A DNA stretch of 64,000 nt from Zopfochytrium polystomum (GCA_025765615.1 JAIVFJ010000083.1:124001-188000); one strand, 5' to 3'. Numbered from the stretch's first letter, positions 20,585-32,110 are shown. Translations and numbers: made by a program. Notes: generated from the sequence alone by a model not told the origin.

Positions 20585-20850
20585 TTGGTCCTAAAAGAGC
20601 TGCAAGAATTTGGGCGGAAAGAAGGACTGCATGGATTTGAGATAATGAAGGCGGTTCACTTGGAGAGCCAGCAATTCTCTGTTGCGAATGGCCTTCTTAC
20701 GCCAGCGTTCAAGCTGAAAGTAAGCTAACCGCTGTTGTCCTCCAATTAGACTTGTTAAATCGTTCATTTTCCAATCACCTTCCTAAGCGCCAAGAGGCTA
20801 AACTCAAGTACCAGGCAGTCATCGATGCGATGTATGGTAAACTGAAGTGA
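20585..20850 (+). pseudogene. Long-chain acyl-CoA synthetase, C-terminal fragment
   Basis: Encodes the last ~65 residues of a fatty acyl-CoA ligase: VLKELQEFGRKEGLHGFE, then the hallmark SVANGLLTPAFKLKR, split by a 68-nt intron (20720-20787, GTAAGC...CTAAG) after the first FKLK codons, and a terminal QAVIDAMYGKLK with stop TGA at 20848-20850. The enzyme would activate fatty acids with ATP and CoA at membranes. The adenylate-forming core is absent upstream, where the transposase remnant abuts, so the gene has been truncated by insertion or rearrangement. Splice sites and end are intact, so truncation may be recent. Confidence 0.75.
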
Positions 20851-21025
20851 CGTGATTAAGGACGGTTTGAACGATAGTTTGATCATCATGTCAAATATAG
20901 CTCTGTATTCAACTTTGTGATGTAGCGACTGCCGCATCCAAAAGCGGGGAGCACCATTATAGGTTTTCATTTATAAAGTAATGGCAATGGCCCAAGTCAT
21001 TGGCTCCAATCATAAGCCATCAAAT

Positions 21026-21521
21026 CTAACTGATTGTGTCGGAAATGAACTTTATGGTCTTCTTGATTTCTGCAAGCATCGTCTCTGTGCAGAAAGATTG
21101 AACAGTTTGAACTTCATACAGTGACGACCCGTACATACCTGCTTCCAGGATGCCACGCTCCATTTCGTCGCCAACTAGATCACTTTCCCGCTCCAGTTGC
21201 GCCAGATTATCCAACTAAATGATACTCGTGAGGAGTAGAAGGGAAAGTGAAGCGTTTCTGACCTGTTCGTCTTCCGTCAAACCGACACCAGGAAGTTTAT
21301 CAATCAGGAAATCGATGACTTTACAGGTTTGAACAATATCGGTTGATATCTCGGACGAAAGTACTTGGTGGAAGGTCAATATACTTCTTCGTCTCACACG
21401 GCCTACCGCTGACGGCAGCTTCGTTCTTTTTGGTTTGTTCCTCTAGCGGTGAGTTAATATTAGAAAGACCTTCAGAAAAGACGCTGCAGATTGCGGATTG
21501 CTGCAATACGAACCCGTCCAT
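21026..21521 (-). CDS. MED21: Mediator complex subunit 21 (Srb7-like)
   Basis: A small subunit of the Mediator middle module, which links transcription factors to RNA polymerase II. Four exons close in phase: 21407-21521, 21263-21363, 21139-21214, 21026-21084, giving 116 residues with introns of only 43, 48 and 54 nt. The conserved core reads EISTDIVQTCKVIDFLIDKL then PGVGLTEDEQ, matching the family's KxxQIExLIxSLPG....EEQ block, followed by a charged coiled coil (NLAQLERESDLV). The N-terminal third is divergent and the first intron boundary is the least certain. The next gene, MCM8, is divergently oriented with about 340 bp between start codons. Family call is good; length is slightly below yeast Srb7 (140). 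Confidence 0.8.
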
Positions 21522-21859
21522 GCTGTTATGGGAATGGAATTATTGAGAGCAACCAGAGGCGCGTCCCGCTGAAGGACTCCGATTGCTGTGTACAACAATT
21601 CTGAAAGCTGGAGTGCCCCTTAGCAAAATCGATCCGGTTGAGTCTGTCTGCCACACCTTCCCGACGCAGTCTTGAATCTGGGTCAATCGGTCGGACGCAG
21701 CGGGCTGCGGCCCAGCCGAGGGAGGTCCCGACAAGGAGGGGCCGCCAGCCGGATCTGGTGCTGACATGGCGCGCTCGTGAGCTTGTCGAGATCTCGGACG
21801 GCTTTGGCCCAAAAAAAACCCAAAAAAAGGACCAACTTGGCACACTTCTGCCATCTGCC

Positions 21860-24800
21860 ATGCCGCCAAACCCCACCAAACGCCCGCGCGACGACCAAGA
21901 TCACTTTGACGACGAGCTCTACAGCACCAACTCTGGCGGCGGCACAGGCCGCGCGAATGGCGTGCAACGTCGCAGGAGGACGGCCTCCGAATGCCCTTAC
22001 CCGGAATGGGTGTTGTACTTTCCCGATGGTGCGCACGCCCCCCGATGTCTTGTGCCTCCCAAACTCTTTCTTACCGCATGCGACGCCTGGTTTGCGTCTT
22101 CCCCAGAGCCGTTCTCCGAGGACCATGATCTGATTCCAATGATCACTGGATTCATGGACTATTTCAATGCCCGGTTCGGTGAAGAGATCGAGGTTGTTGA
22201 CCTGTCTGGAAACGCCACTGTTTCTTTGCTCATGTGCAGGCTAGGACACGTCAGCGAAAGGCTTCAGATCACGCACGATTGTGGAGGTCGATTACCAAGA
22301 CTTGCGACAGAAATGCAAAGTTGGAGATATAGATCTAAGACTGCAGCAGCAGCCAAACGATGTTCTGTCATCCATGGGACTGGCAGCTTGCTTGGTGAGC
22401 TGCGATGGAGGAATGCATGCACTTTAACTTTGCCTTGAGGTCGCAAATCGTAATGTAGATATGGCAGAGGATGGAGCCGACTTTATCAAAAAAACCGTCC
22501 GTATCCTCAAGTACGATAATATAACTGCGCTTAAAGAATTGAAAGCCAATTTGATGGGTAAGCATTTGTTTCGAAGCTGTGCAACCAGCCTCAAGTTGCA
22601 TTTTCATAACTTTCTTGTTAGGCCGATTTATAGCCGTAAAAGGAACAGTCGTCAGAGTTTCTTCGATTAAACCTTTGGTGACAGTGCTGGCTTTCTCCTG
22701 TTCTTCTTGCCAGACTATCCAAGAAGTGAAACAGATTGATGGTAAATTCAAACCGCCTGTGCGGTGCACCATGACGGGCTGTCGTGGAAAAAACTTTGCG
22801 GCGGAGCGATCCTCTCCCCAAACGGTTACGTCAGACTGGCAAAGAATCAGGTTCTCTCGTGCCACCTCGCCTGCCTTCCTAATTCATTCCAAGGATTCAA
22901 GAAAAACTGCCAGACAATCAGCTCGACTCTGGTCGCATCCCTCGGACTGTCGAATGCGAACTGACTGATGACTTGGTAGATCTGGTGATGCCTGGAGATG
23001 TTGTGTGCGTATCAGGCGTCGTCAAAACTTTGACTACCGACGAAGGTAGGGGAGGATAGTTTAGACAAAAAGATTGACCAGCGAGCAAGGCAAAGGAAAG
23101 AAGAATACCCAAATGTTCTACCTGTATATTTGGGCAAACTCGCTCATAAAGGCATCGTCAAACTCTGGAAACGAAGAGGAGCAGGAATCTACAGATGCAG
23201 GCTTCTCGAAGGACTCCATTGCGTTTTCAGACAATGACTTGAGAGGGATAGAGCGCATTTACTCACTGGGTCCGAAGATCTTTAAAGCGCTCGTCAATTC
23301 TCTGTGTCCCGCGATTTTTGGGCACGAGATGGTGAAGGGTAAGCACTGCTGGAAGCACTGACTCGTCTCTCACGCCACCATTACTTTAGCGGGGCTGCTT
23401 TTGACGCTGTTGGGCGGGCGGCATCGCTCATCAGACGAAAGTAAAGATATTGCAATGCGATCCAATCCACATATGCTCATAGTAGGTCAGTTTTTCTAGT
23501 TGCAACTCATCGAAAGCTTCTGCCAACGACTGTTGTCTTTCGCGTTGTCAGGTGACCCTGGTCTTGGAAAGTCACAGATGCTTTCCGCTACAGTCAAAAC
23601 CGCAGCGCGAGGAGTGTACATCTGTGGAAACACAGCCACATCCAGCGGTCTCACTGTCACTCTGTGCAAGGATGGGGAAACTGGCGAAACCGCACTCGAG
23701 GCCGGGGCGCTCGTGCTTGGGGATCGAGGAATTTGTTGTATTGATGAATTTGACAAGCTCACCGAGCACCAGGCGCTTCTGGAGGCCATGGAGCAACAGT
23801 CTATTTCAATCGCAAAGGCTGGAATGGTGTGCACACTTCCCGCCCGAACAAGCGTAATAGCTGCAGCGAATCCTGTCGGAGGCCATTACAAGTAAGAGCT
23901 CCGATTTCATGTTGCGAATTTGGTTCACCTTGAACATAGTAAAGCAAAAACTGTATCCGAGAACCTCAAAATGAATGCGGCGCTTCTTTCAAGGTTCGAT
24001 TTAGTTTTCATTCTGCTTGACAAGCCAGACGAGGAGATGGATATGTTCCTCTCAGATCATATCATGAGGGTATAAAACCCCACATTTATTTATTACACTG
24101 ATGTTTTTCGGTATCACAGCTTCACTCCGGACAAATAAAGTCAGACGATAGTACAAACAAAGGATGGGGTACTTCTGAGACTGCTATTGTTATCCGTGGA
24201 ATAACCAACGTGCATTCAGGCTTCAGATCAGAGCAGACGAGATTCGATACTGTCGAGCAAACACTTATTGAACGACTGCGAATGAAACGATCTGATGTCT
24301 TCGACCCGCTTCCCCACTCACTGCTTCGAAAGTACATTGCATTCGCGAGGAAAAATATACATCCGGTCCTTACCGAAGAAGCCGCCTTAGTCCTCCGAGA
24401 TTTCTACTTAACTCTGAGAAAGTTTGTGACTCCTCCTTCAACAACAACTCCAGCTAATGAAATCTCCAGCAAATACCGATCAATCGACTCTACTCCTATC
24501 ACTACCCGACAGTTGGAATCGATGATTCGACTGGCCGAGGCACGGGCAAAGTGCGACCTGCGGGATCATGTTACAAAGGAGGATGCGGAAGACGTGGTCG
24601 CAGTGATGAAGTTCAGCTTGTGGGACACATATCAAGACAATTTGGGGAATATCGATTTTCAGCGCTCTCAACTCGGTGAGACCTCTGATATCCAATGATC
24701 CTTCATTCAATCTAAGAGGTCGACCCGTTTCTCCCTTAAGGCACTGGATCAAGCAAACGAGGGGAACCAAAAAAATTCATAAGTTACGTGAGCAAGATCG

Positions 24801-25140
24801 CTATGGAAACGGGTATCGATCGCTTCAACCTAGAGCAGGTAATCTCAATTGCATTTTCGAGGCATATTCACGTTTTAACACGGTTTTCTCCACTCAGCTG
24901 CATCAAATGGCGAAAGGTACTGAACGACTGCTAACCGCCTCAAACGGTAACACTATGGACCTATCTCTGCAGATATAGGTATCAGGGTGGACGACTTCCG
25001 CGATTTCGTGGAAAGTTTGAACAACCAAGGTAGCTCGTCTTAACTTTATTTTGCGAGCATTCTGACCGGACTGGTTGTCATTGGAAGGGTACTTGCTGAA
25101 AAAAGGCCCACGGCTGTACACTGTGTCCACAGTGCAGTGA
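21860..25140 (+). CDS. MCM8: MCM8 helicase (meiotic/homologous recombination MCM)
   Basis: AAA+ helicase of the MCM family which, with MCM9, acts in homologous recombination and fork repair in other eukaryotes. About ten exons. In order: Met-Pro-Pro N-terminus; OB-fold with [15 protein letters not shown]; zinc finger CSSCQ...RCTMTGCRG; the MCM8-typical [14 protein letters not shown]; Walker [30 protein letters not shown]; Walker [28 protein letters not shown]; arginine finger [12 protein letters not shown]; lid helices [20 protein letters not shown]; and a C-terminal winged helix ending [17 protein letters not shown] (stop 25138-25140). The match to MCM8 over MCM2-7 comes from SLCP.IFGHE and the [10 protein letters not shown] block. 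Exons near 24730-24890 are hard to join: an A7 run there breaks the frame and may be a base error. The start was taken as the first ATG before the KRPRDD segment. Confidence 0.88.
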
Positions 25141-25248
25141 CACGTGACTTGCTGAATAATAAAATGCAACGTCATCCTGTTTTGCGACGAAGAGTGAATA
25201 AAACACGGCCCAAATTCGAACAAAAAAGCTGGACAGCAAGCATCCCCG

Positions 25249-26099
25249 ATGGACAGGCCAATCGCCAACGAAGGCCGCAGCCCGCCGTCAATGTCCTACG
25301 CGGTATTCAACATGGGAGGCGAGGTGCCCACGTTCCAGCCGCCACAGCCGCCGCTCGCTCCGTCCCTCTCCTCAAGTCAAGAGAGCGCCGGGTTCGGGAA
25401 CTCTCCAAATGAGTACAACGCGGATGCGCAAGGCGATAACGCAGCCTCAGCGGCAAGCGCGGCCACCGCGCTCGACATTTCGAAACCGTTTCCCTCCTTT
25501 GATCGCGCAGTAACCATACAGTCCATTGCGGCCACTCGCCGCGAGATTCAGCTTCAGTGCATCGGTAACAGTCAAATTTGCCGCGGAGCCAAAAGCAAAG
25601 ACAATCGCACGTTCTAACCTATAATTCGCACGCTTTCACGTTGATGAAGAGGTTCAAAATGAGTTGACGACGGTTTACGAAGAGGCCATTACGACAGTGA
25701 TTAACGTTTGCAACGAGATCAGACAAAGCATTGGCGGGCAAGCAAAAGAGCACCTGGATGAAATTGCTCAGATGGAGGAGTCGATTGGTTTGTTTCCGCC
25801 GCTCAGTGTCAATCTTTTTGTGTTTTTTATTTCTTCATTCTTGTTGAACAGAGCAGTCCCGACAGAGATTGGACGCGTTTTACAAGGCGCTGGTAAGTCC
25901 TTTTTCAACAGATGACGAGGAGGAGGTTCCATGGGTGATGCCTCTCACAACACCATCAATTCACGAATTCAACAGAAAGACTCGTTCGGGGCTTTCCTTC
26001 AGGATCCCTCCTCATAACGCTGTGGGAGTTGGTTGCTTTGAAGGGCCTCCCTTGTCAGAAATACAAAACCGAACTTTGCACAACTGGACAAGTCAATAA
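25249..26099 (+). CDS. Unidentified small coiled-coil protein
   Basis: Not recognised. Exons 25249-25564, 25650-25787 and 25852-26099 close in phase to 233 residues. The first ~70 residues are Pro/Ser/Ala-rich and disordered; residues about 85-160 form a predicted amphipathic coiled coil (AATRREIQLQCIEVQ, then ELTTVYEEAITTVINVC and EEIEQSRQRLDAFYKAL-type heptads). The C-terminal part depends on splicing: a consensus GTAAGT follows YKAL (25891), and skipping to AG at about 25977 or 26058 would change the ending. As read here the stop lies only two bases before the start of the next gene. Promoter region unclear; 108 bp separate it from MCM8. Confidence 0.55.
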
Positions 26100-26101
26100 A
26101 A

Positions 26102-27827
26102 ATGCTGTCCGCACTTGGATCAACCACCGATCTTCGGACAAACGACCTTGAAGGCGTCGCCGCCACCAATCAAGCAGCCCGTAGCGGGCCGGCGTCCACT
26201 GCCATCGAAACGCTCACCACCCCCGTTCGCTCGCTCAAGAGAGCCCAGCAGCCATCGGCAGGGGAGTCTGTCGCCATCAACGGTACGCCAAGCAAGGTGA
26301 TTGGCAAGCTGTCCCTGTTTGACGACGATTGGGATCAGCCCACCGGGGGCCCAAACTCGAGGGCACAGCGGGACTTGCTCGAAGAACCGCTTTTGGTTCC
26401 CAACAATAGGCGCTTTGTGCTTTTTCCTATACAGTATCCGGAGGTACGCTTTTCCACTTCGCTCATCTGAACGTGCCCGATCGTTTGGTTTCTCCACGAA
26501 CTTACCCTTTTTGTTCTTTGCAGGTTTGGAAAGCGTACAAAAGTGGGCAGTTGGCGTTCTGGACTGCCGAAGATATTGAACTTTTTGACGATCAGGAAGG
26601 TGTGAGGAACGATTCTTCTTCTGCGTCTTTGACTTTGCCAACACTGATCGTGGGCAAAAATGCTGAAGGTTTCGACGAGCTCAGCGGCAAGGAAAAGGCT
26701 GTTCTTCTGCACTGCTTGGCGGTACTTTCTGCCGTGGAATCATTGACAAAGAGTGGAGAAAGGCTTATCTCCCGACTATCGAATGACATTCAAGTAAGAC
26801 CTGAACCATAAATGAATCGTGTTACTGTCTGCTCATGCTTTGAACAAAGATACCCGAAGCGCGATGCTTCTTTGGCTTCCAAATGATGCAGCGAAATATA
26901 CACCAAGAACTTTTTACACTTATGCTGAACACATTTCAAAGGGATTCAGTACAGCGTAACTATCACATCGAAGCTGCACGCGAAAGTAAGTTTTTGGGAC
27001 ATTTGAACACGCCTGAGTCTAATTGAACATTCCTTGACTTAGTGAGCACGACGAGCAAGAAACTCGCCTGGATTGAAAAGCATCTAACGGACTCGGACGC
27101 ACCTTTTTGTACCCGCGTGTTTGCATACGCCGTTGCTCACATGATCTTCAACACATCTGTGTTTACGACGCTGCTGCATTTTGTGCCTGCAGTGCCACAA
27201 GACCGCCCGCAAATCAACAGTCCTTTTGGACCTCGAACCCCGCGGCAGCCTTTTGGAACTCCAGGCGGCAATCGCGCCCAACCGAAGTCGAAACTCCCTG
27301 GGCTGATTCATGCCGTGGCAAAGGTTATTGTTGATAACGCGAGGTATGCTGAATTTGGTCATACTCTTGTCGGCCTGTGCGCGAATTCTGTCCTTGCGTC
27401 GGAGGCTCGGTCTATTGTGGCAGAAGCAGTCTTGATTGAAGTCGAGGCGAGCAAGGAGATTTTCGAGGCGGGGGGTGGGGTACTAGCATTCCAAGGTCGG
27501 CCAGTCAACCGAACCACACTGGTGGCGAGGGTACGGGCAGTTGCCGATGAGCTCCTCAAGGAATTCGGCGTGGACCCCCTCTACAGTAGCGATGTGGCAC
27601 GAGCAAACGGATCTGATCGGGAGGATCTAACCTGGATCGACGATATCATTGTTGCAGAGGGTAGAAAGGGCCAGCGGGAAGTCCTTGTGGTTCCAGTGCA
27701 ACCCCAGACCCCGCAGCAAATCAATGTTCGCCAAGAGTTTAGGTGAGTTGTCCGCAGAATCTATTCCATTCCACGCCATCTTGTCTTACTTCCACTTCTA
27801 TGATACAGTCTGGACGAGGACTTCTGA
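26102..27827 (+). CDS. Ribonucleotide reductase small-subunit (R2)-like, catalytic residues lost
   Basis: Class I R2 makes the tyrosyl radical for dNTP synthesis. Five exons (26102-26443, 26524-26793, 26850-26985, 27043-27742, 27809-27827) close to 488 residues, versus about 390 in typical R2. R2 identity is clear: RRFVLFPIQYPEVWKAYK, AFWTAEDIELF, IPEARCFFGFQ, NIHQELFTLMLNTF. Compared with canonical R2 the first-ligand Asp is Glu (LSAVES), the ligand Glu three residues before NIH is Arg, the radical Tyr four after that His is Phe, the AVEG ligand Glu is replaced (AVAHM), and the late E..H pair is missing (DNARYAEF). The R1-binding tail is kept: EFSLDEDF versus the usual FTLDADF. An insert of ~30 Pro/Gly residues follows the HFVPA segment. 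Best read as a non-catalytic R2 paralogue analogous to yeast Rnr4. Confidence 0.85.
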
Positions 27828-28469
27828 TTTCCTCTCTTCTACCTTAAGCGCTAAATAAAAATTGGATTGTGCAAGCTCGTGGCGAGAATGAATGGGTGGG
27901 AATATCGTCAAATTTTGGCCCAGTGGAAATTTCGTTTTTCCTTCTTCGCTGTCAAACACCTGGCGTTTGCCCTGTCGGATGGAGAAGGTCGACCTGGATG
28001 GGAGCGTCCTCGTGTTCGACTCAACCCGCAACGAGTGCGCTGCTTTCTAGGTGGTCATGCGCTACCGAACCGCCGACCATCCCCAAAGACCGTCAGTCAT
28101 CGACTACGGCCTTCTCGTCCGTTTCGACAATATTGCGTCGTGCAGACCACCCGTATCATGCAGCAGGGCGTTTCGGCCAACCTCCTTCATACTCACCTAT
28201 GCCAATGCGGCCGCCTCCCCTACTCCATCCATGGAAACCTCGAACAGATTGCCCTCCGCTTTGTTGCCATCTCGCAACACCACCCCAGCATGTCGGGCAA
28301 GGGGCCCAAATGGCACAATGTCGGACCCCCATCTGCACACAGGCCTGCCCAGCAGTGCCTCTCCCGAACTCTGTCATGGAATGCCCGACTCTTCCTTCCC
28401 CGACTTCTTTTCCCACTCCCACTTCAACTATTTGCAAGTCGCCAACTTGCAGCGCTATCGCACCCGTAA

Positions 28470-29839
28470 TGCGACTCCACTCCAGTGAAGCCTTTTTGCG
28501 GGATGGGGGACCCTACGTTCCGAGACACTTTCCCGTCAACCGGGAGTTGTCTCGGTTCCTCACGGCGTTCATCAAACATATTTGGCACGGCATACCATTA
28601 GATCAAACCAAGTATGCAGGCGGACAATCACCCGACTCCGATTTATTCGTATACGACCTTCTCTGCGCAACCTCTCTGTCTCTATCAATTGTGCTACTGG
28701 GTATTCGCTATGTTCATGAGTTAAAGGTCGAGCTTTGCACAAGTAAGGAGATGTCGTCTGATTCTTGGGGCATCCGAGCGAAACTGCGTGCCCTGGACGA
28801 GCAGACTTTGTTTGTCGCATCTCTGATGATTGCGATGAAGTCACCCAATGGCTGCTGCAATACTTTTACCAACCAGACTTGGAGCAAAGTTTCAAATTTG
28901 CCACTGCAGCTGCTGAACGAACTGGAGATGTCACTATGCCATGCATTGGGATTTGACCTGTGGACGAGGGAAGACGATTACATGAGCTGGCTCGAGATTG
29001 TTGAGAAAGCTGCATTGAAGTTCGCTACGGTCACAGAAGCCCTCTGTTTGGAGTCCTGCTGCCAAAGCCCTATTTCTGCAACGAGCACGGCTGTGTATAC
29101 CGCCTCGTATAAGGAACCTGAATTTGGCTCGCATTTCCCTGGCGCAACTGCATTGCCACCGACTCCCACCACTCCAACCAGCTGCCATGCCTTCCCAGAT
29201 GCCGCGCTTCCTTCGTACGTGCAGCAACAGTCGACCCGCCATTACTCTTGGCCCAGTTACGGACCTCTCCCGCGTATTGGATCGATTGTACTATATGCAA
29301 ATGCAAGTCGTCGGTCATTTCCATCTTGCAAACCTGGCCACCCTTACAGCAGACTGTCGATGGCAAATAGGCTCACCGAAAGATCGCAATACTCTGTGCA
29401 GTTACGTCGCATTGTGGGTGAGAATGATACCTGGCCGATTCGGGACTGTCGAGGACAATCCCCGGGAGCTTTGGTAGTACCAAAAGCCTTGGCCACCGTT
29501 ACTTCTGCGTGCGTGGACTGCCCACCGTCGTGCACAATGGGCGCGTACCCCAGCGCTGGCACATATCTGCCTCCAACGGCGGCGGTTTCGGGGCAGTTGT
29601 CACCCGATTTTGGCCGCATCGAAAGAAACGATAGTAAATTGTCTGGCGTTCGGAGTTGGGATGACTTGCAAGGACGGAATGACTCCTCTATACCAGTTTA
29701 CAGGTTGTGCTCATTGCTGCCGGACGGCATCTGCCACGCTTTGTACTCTCGGAGCTCGCCAACGCCGCGAGTTCTCACCCCTTCTTTCGGCTTCCCGACT
29801 TGTCGTCTGTGTTCACAATCAACAGAGAACAAAAAATAA
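28470..29839 (+). CDS. PHO80/PCL-type cyclin-domain protein
   Basis: Regulatory partner of a cyclin-dependent kinase. The cyclin box is visible: FLTAFIKHIWHG, LSLSIVLLGIRYVHELK, TLFVASLMIAMKSPN, then TWSKVSNLPLQLLNELEMSL and LGFDLWTREDDYMSW, the pattern of fungal Pho80/Pcl cyclins (helices with the L.LS.VLLAL.Y and FLVA.M.A.KY equivalents). The C-terminal half is a long disordered Ser/Pro-rich tail. No intron is needed from the cyclin box to the TAA. The start is uncertain: the frame stays open back to 27869 with low-complexity text, while ATG 28470 sits just before the domain; an overlapping frame (28051-28488) could supply an upstream exon. Confidence 0.65.
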
Positions 29840-29924
29840 ATGCAAAACTCACTCTGGTGGTCATTCCCAATTCTTAATGAAAAAAAAAAAAAAAAAAAGA
29901 AGTTGTGTCATCGTTTCGCTCAAA

Positions 29925-31739
29925 ATGGCCACAACGTCGTTGCTCGTCCCTGCCCCACTTCCAGTCCTGCCAGGCGCCGATCGTAGTGGCTACGAGTACT
30001 ACCGGCGTGGCCACCGCAATCATCATTCTCTGCACAGCGAAGGCTCACCTAAACATCGCCCTCGTCGACAACATCAGCTAAACTATCGGCAGCAATCGGA
30101 GGGCCAAACCGCGCAACAGCAAGCGTCCATCTCCACCAGATCTTCGAGTAGCCCGGCCACTGGAGGCGCATCCGCATCCTGCTTTGCTCGCAAACGGTCT
30201 CGTCAAAGTTTTGACGCCGAGATGATCGCAGATGAAGAGCGGGAGAAGTCCGACAAGGCCAGATGTGTTCGAAGGCGTCACAAGTCGGATCAATGGGAAT
30301 CGAGCCACTCGAACGACGGAGCCGACTACTTTTCCGTTTCAGTGGAGTCGACATCAAAAGGTCCGCAAGCGGTGTTGTCGCTGTCTCTTGCTAAGCGCCG
30401 CCGGTCTCGCTCAGTTCAATCATCGGTCCCACCCGCTGCAACTTCAGATGTATCTAGTGCCCCTGTTTTTTCGCAACAGAACAATCGGGAGGAAGGGTCC
30501 GCGACTGGCAGAGTGAACGTCATTTCTTCGAACGATAAGCCTGGCCTCACGGCGGCTCAATCCCTTGCGGAGTTTCTGCGGGCAAATGGCAAAATGGTGT
30601 CAGATTATTCTTGTCCGATTTGTCTGGAAGTTTTCTCCCAGGAACAGAATGTTTTGCCTATCACGCTGGATTGTTGCCTCCACTCGTTGTGCTTGGGATG
30701 TTGCAATGCGATGGTCGAGTTGAGTATAGTTTTCCTTATTTGCAGGTTTTTTTCTCCTTTTTGCCGTAACTTCGTTGGAGCTAACACGAGGTTCAGAACC
30801 TCCCCCAATTCCAATTGCCCCATGTGCAGGTCACGCATCAGGGCAAATCTGAGGCGAAAGGCTGGTCATCTAATCAACGAAAAAATGCTGCAAGAGTCTG
30901 CAGTAGTTTACGCCATGGTCAAACTTCGAGACGAGGAAGAGTTGCGTTTACGCGAGTTGGAAGAGCGCTTGCGGCCAAAAGTGGTCAACACTGCACCTGA
31001 CGGAAAGCAGGCGCAAAGCTACGTTCGAGAAAAGGGAGCGTCCCCAGCGTCGCATGAGCCTGAAATTGATTCAAGCTCTGCGAGCCGTAGGAGCGCGAGA
31101 CTGTCCTTGAAAATGATTGCGAAAGCCACGTCCGTTGCACAGATAGTTCCAGTTGCGGCGGAACCAGTCTCAACATCACCTGGACGCACAACGAGGAGCA
31201 GTAGCCGCCGGGCGTCGTCGGCAAAACCAGAAAGGCAAGTGGAAGGTCAAGACGAGATCCGATTGCCACAAATGGCGTCGGAAAGAATGCGAGCAGCTAG
31301 CGGACTCTCACCCCCGGGAAGTCCGTCTCAACCGTCACAGCAAATTTCCGGAGTGAGTCGGCGTCTTCGGTCGCGGAAAGAGAAACCGCGGTTAATCCAA
31401 TCAGAGTCGAGTCGAACGAACGGCCCCATTACAAGGAGCAAGAGTATCGGTAGTCGCACTCGTGCTCAAACGACTCGCGGCCAAATGACAGGCAAATCCA
31501 CCTCTCTTCGCATACTGGACCAGTCTGCCCGCCGCACCGGTTCCGTAGCACCCATCCGCGCAGCCTCGATTCACCAAAGGCTCAGGTCGGCCACCTCCCA
31601 ACGTTCTCGACACCGGCCCCTTTTGGCGAAAATTCCAGGAGAGCTTTTGAGAAGCGCGAAATCTGTGAGCTTTGTTGATATCGGCGAAGGCTGCAGGCTG
31701 CGAACAAGAACCCTGAAGCCTGCTGCGGCCGTCTTATAG
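29925..31739 (+). CDS. RING-finger protein with basic, disordered arms
   Basis: Probable E3 ubiquitin ligase or chromatin-associated RING protein. ATG at 29925 follows an A18 tract. Residues 1-220 are Ser/Arg/Gln-rich and disordered. The C3HC4 RING starts at SDYSCPICLEVFS, continues with ITLDCCLHSLCLGCC and ends NCPMCRS. Between the last two halves an AT-rich 78-nt GT-AG segment (30719-30796) can be removed in frame and shortens the linker to a normal RING length, so it is probably an intron. The C-terminal half has many SR/RS and TRSxS motifs and ends RTRTLKPAAAVL. Nearest guess would be a nuclear RING protein; no orthologue is named. Confidence 0.7.
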   Translation: MATTSLLVPAPLPVLPGADRSGYEYYRRGHRNHHSLHSEGSPKHRPRRQHQLNYRQQSEGQTAQQQASISTRSSSSPATGGASASCFARKRSRQSFDAEMIADEEREKSDKARCVRRRHKSDQWESSHSNDGADYFSVSVESTSKGPQAVLSLSLAKRRRSRSVQSSVPPAATSDVSSAPVFSQQNNREEGSATGRVNVISSNDKPGLTAAQSLAEFLRANGKMVSDYSCPICLEVFSQEQNVLPITLDCCLHSLCLGCCNAMVELSIVFLICRFFSPFCRNFVGANTRFRTSPNSNCPMCRSRIRANLRRKAGHLINEKMLQESAVVYAMVKLRDEEELRLRELEERLRPKVVNTAPDGKQAQSYVREKGASPASHEPEIDSSSASRRSARLSLKMIAKATSVAQIVPVAAEPVSTSPGRTTRSSSRRASSAKPERQVEGQDEIRLPQMASERMRAASGLSPPGSPSQPSQQISGVSRRLRSRKEKPRLIQSESSRTNGPITRSKSIGSRTRAQTTRGQMTGKSTSLRILDQSARRTGSVAPIRAASIHQRLRSATSQRSRHRPLLAKIPGELLRSAKSVSFVDIGEGCRLRTRTLKPAAAVL

Positions 31740-32110
31740 CTGTACGAGTAGTCGGGCCCCGACCTTTTTTCTTTCTTTCTTCTCGCTCATCTTGTTTGAA
31801 ACCCCGTTCATAATCGTGCATCTGCCCAGTGTTCTTTTTTTCCGTCCCCTCTCTGTTTGGCCGGTCCGTTTTCCTTTTTTTCTTAGTTGTTGTACAGTTG
31901 CAGTCCAGGCCGCCTGCCCTCAACCACCCCAACCACTTTTCTCGCTCTCTCGCTATCTTTTCAAGTGTTCGTGTTTTTTCTGTCTTGTCAGTCACGTGGA
32001 TTCCGACATGGAACAAAAAAGAAATCTTCTAACTTCTCGCCATCCCTTTTTAACCCTCCCATCTCTCCTTGGCCGCACGAACCAAGCCAAACGCGCTCCT
32101 CAAACACTAA

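Noticed and set aside
27869..28469. Long N-terminal extension of the cyclin
   Set aside because: Low-complexity text with an overlapping frame; no conservation signal, so the later ATG was preferred.
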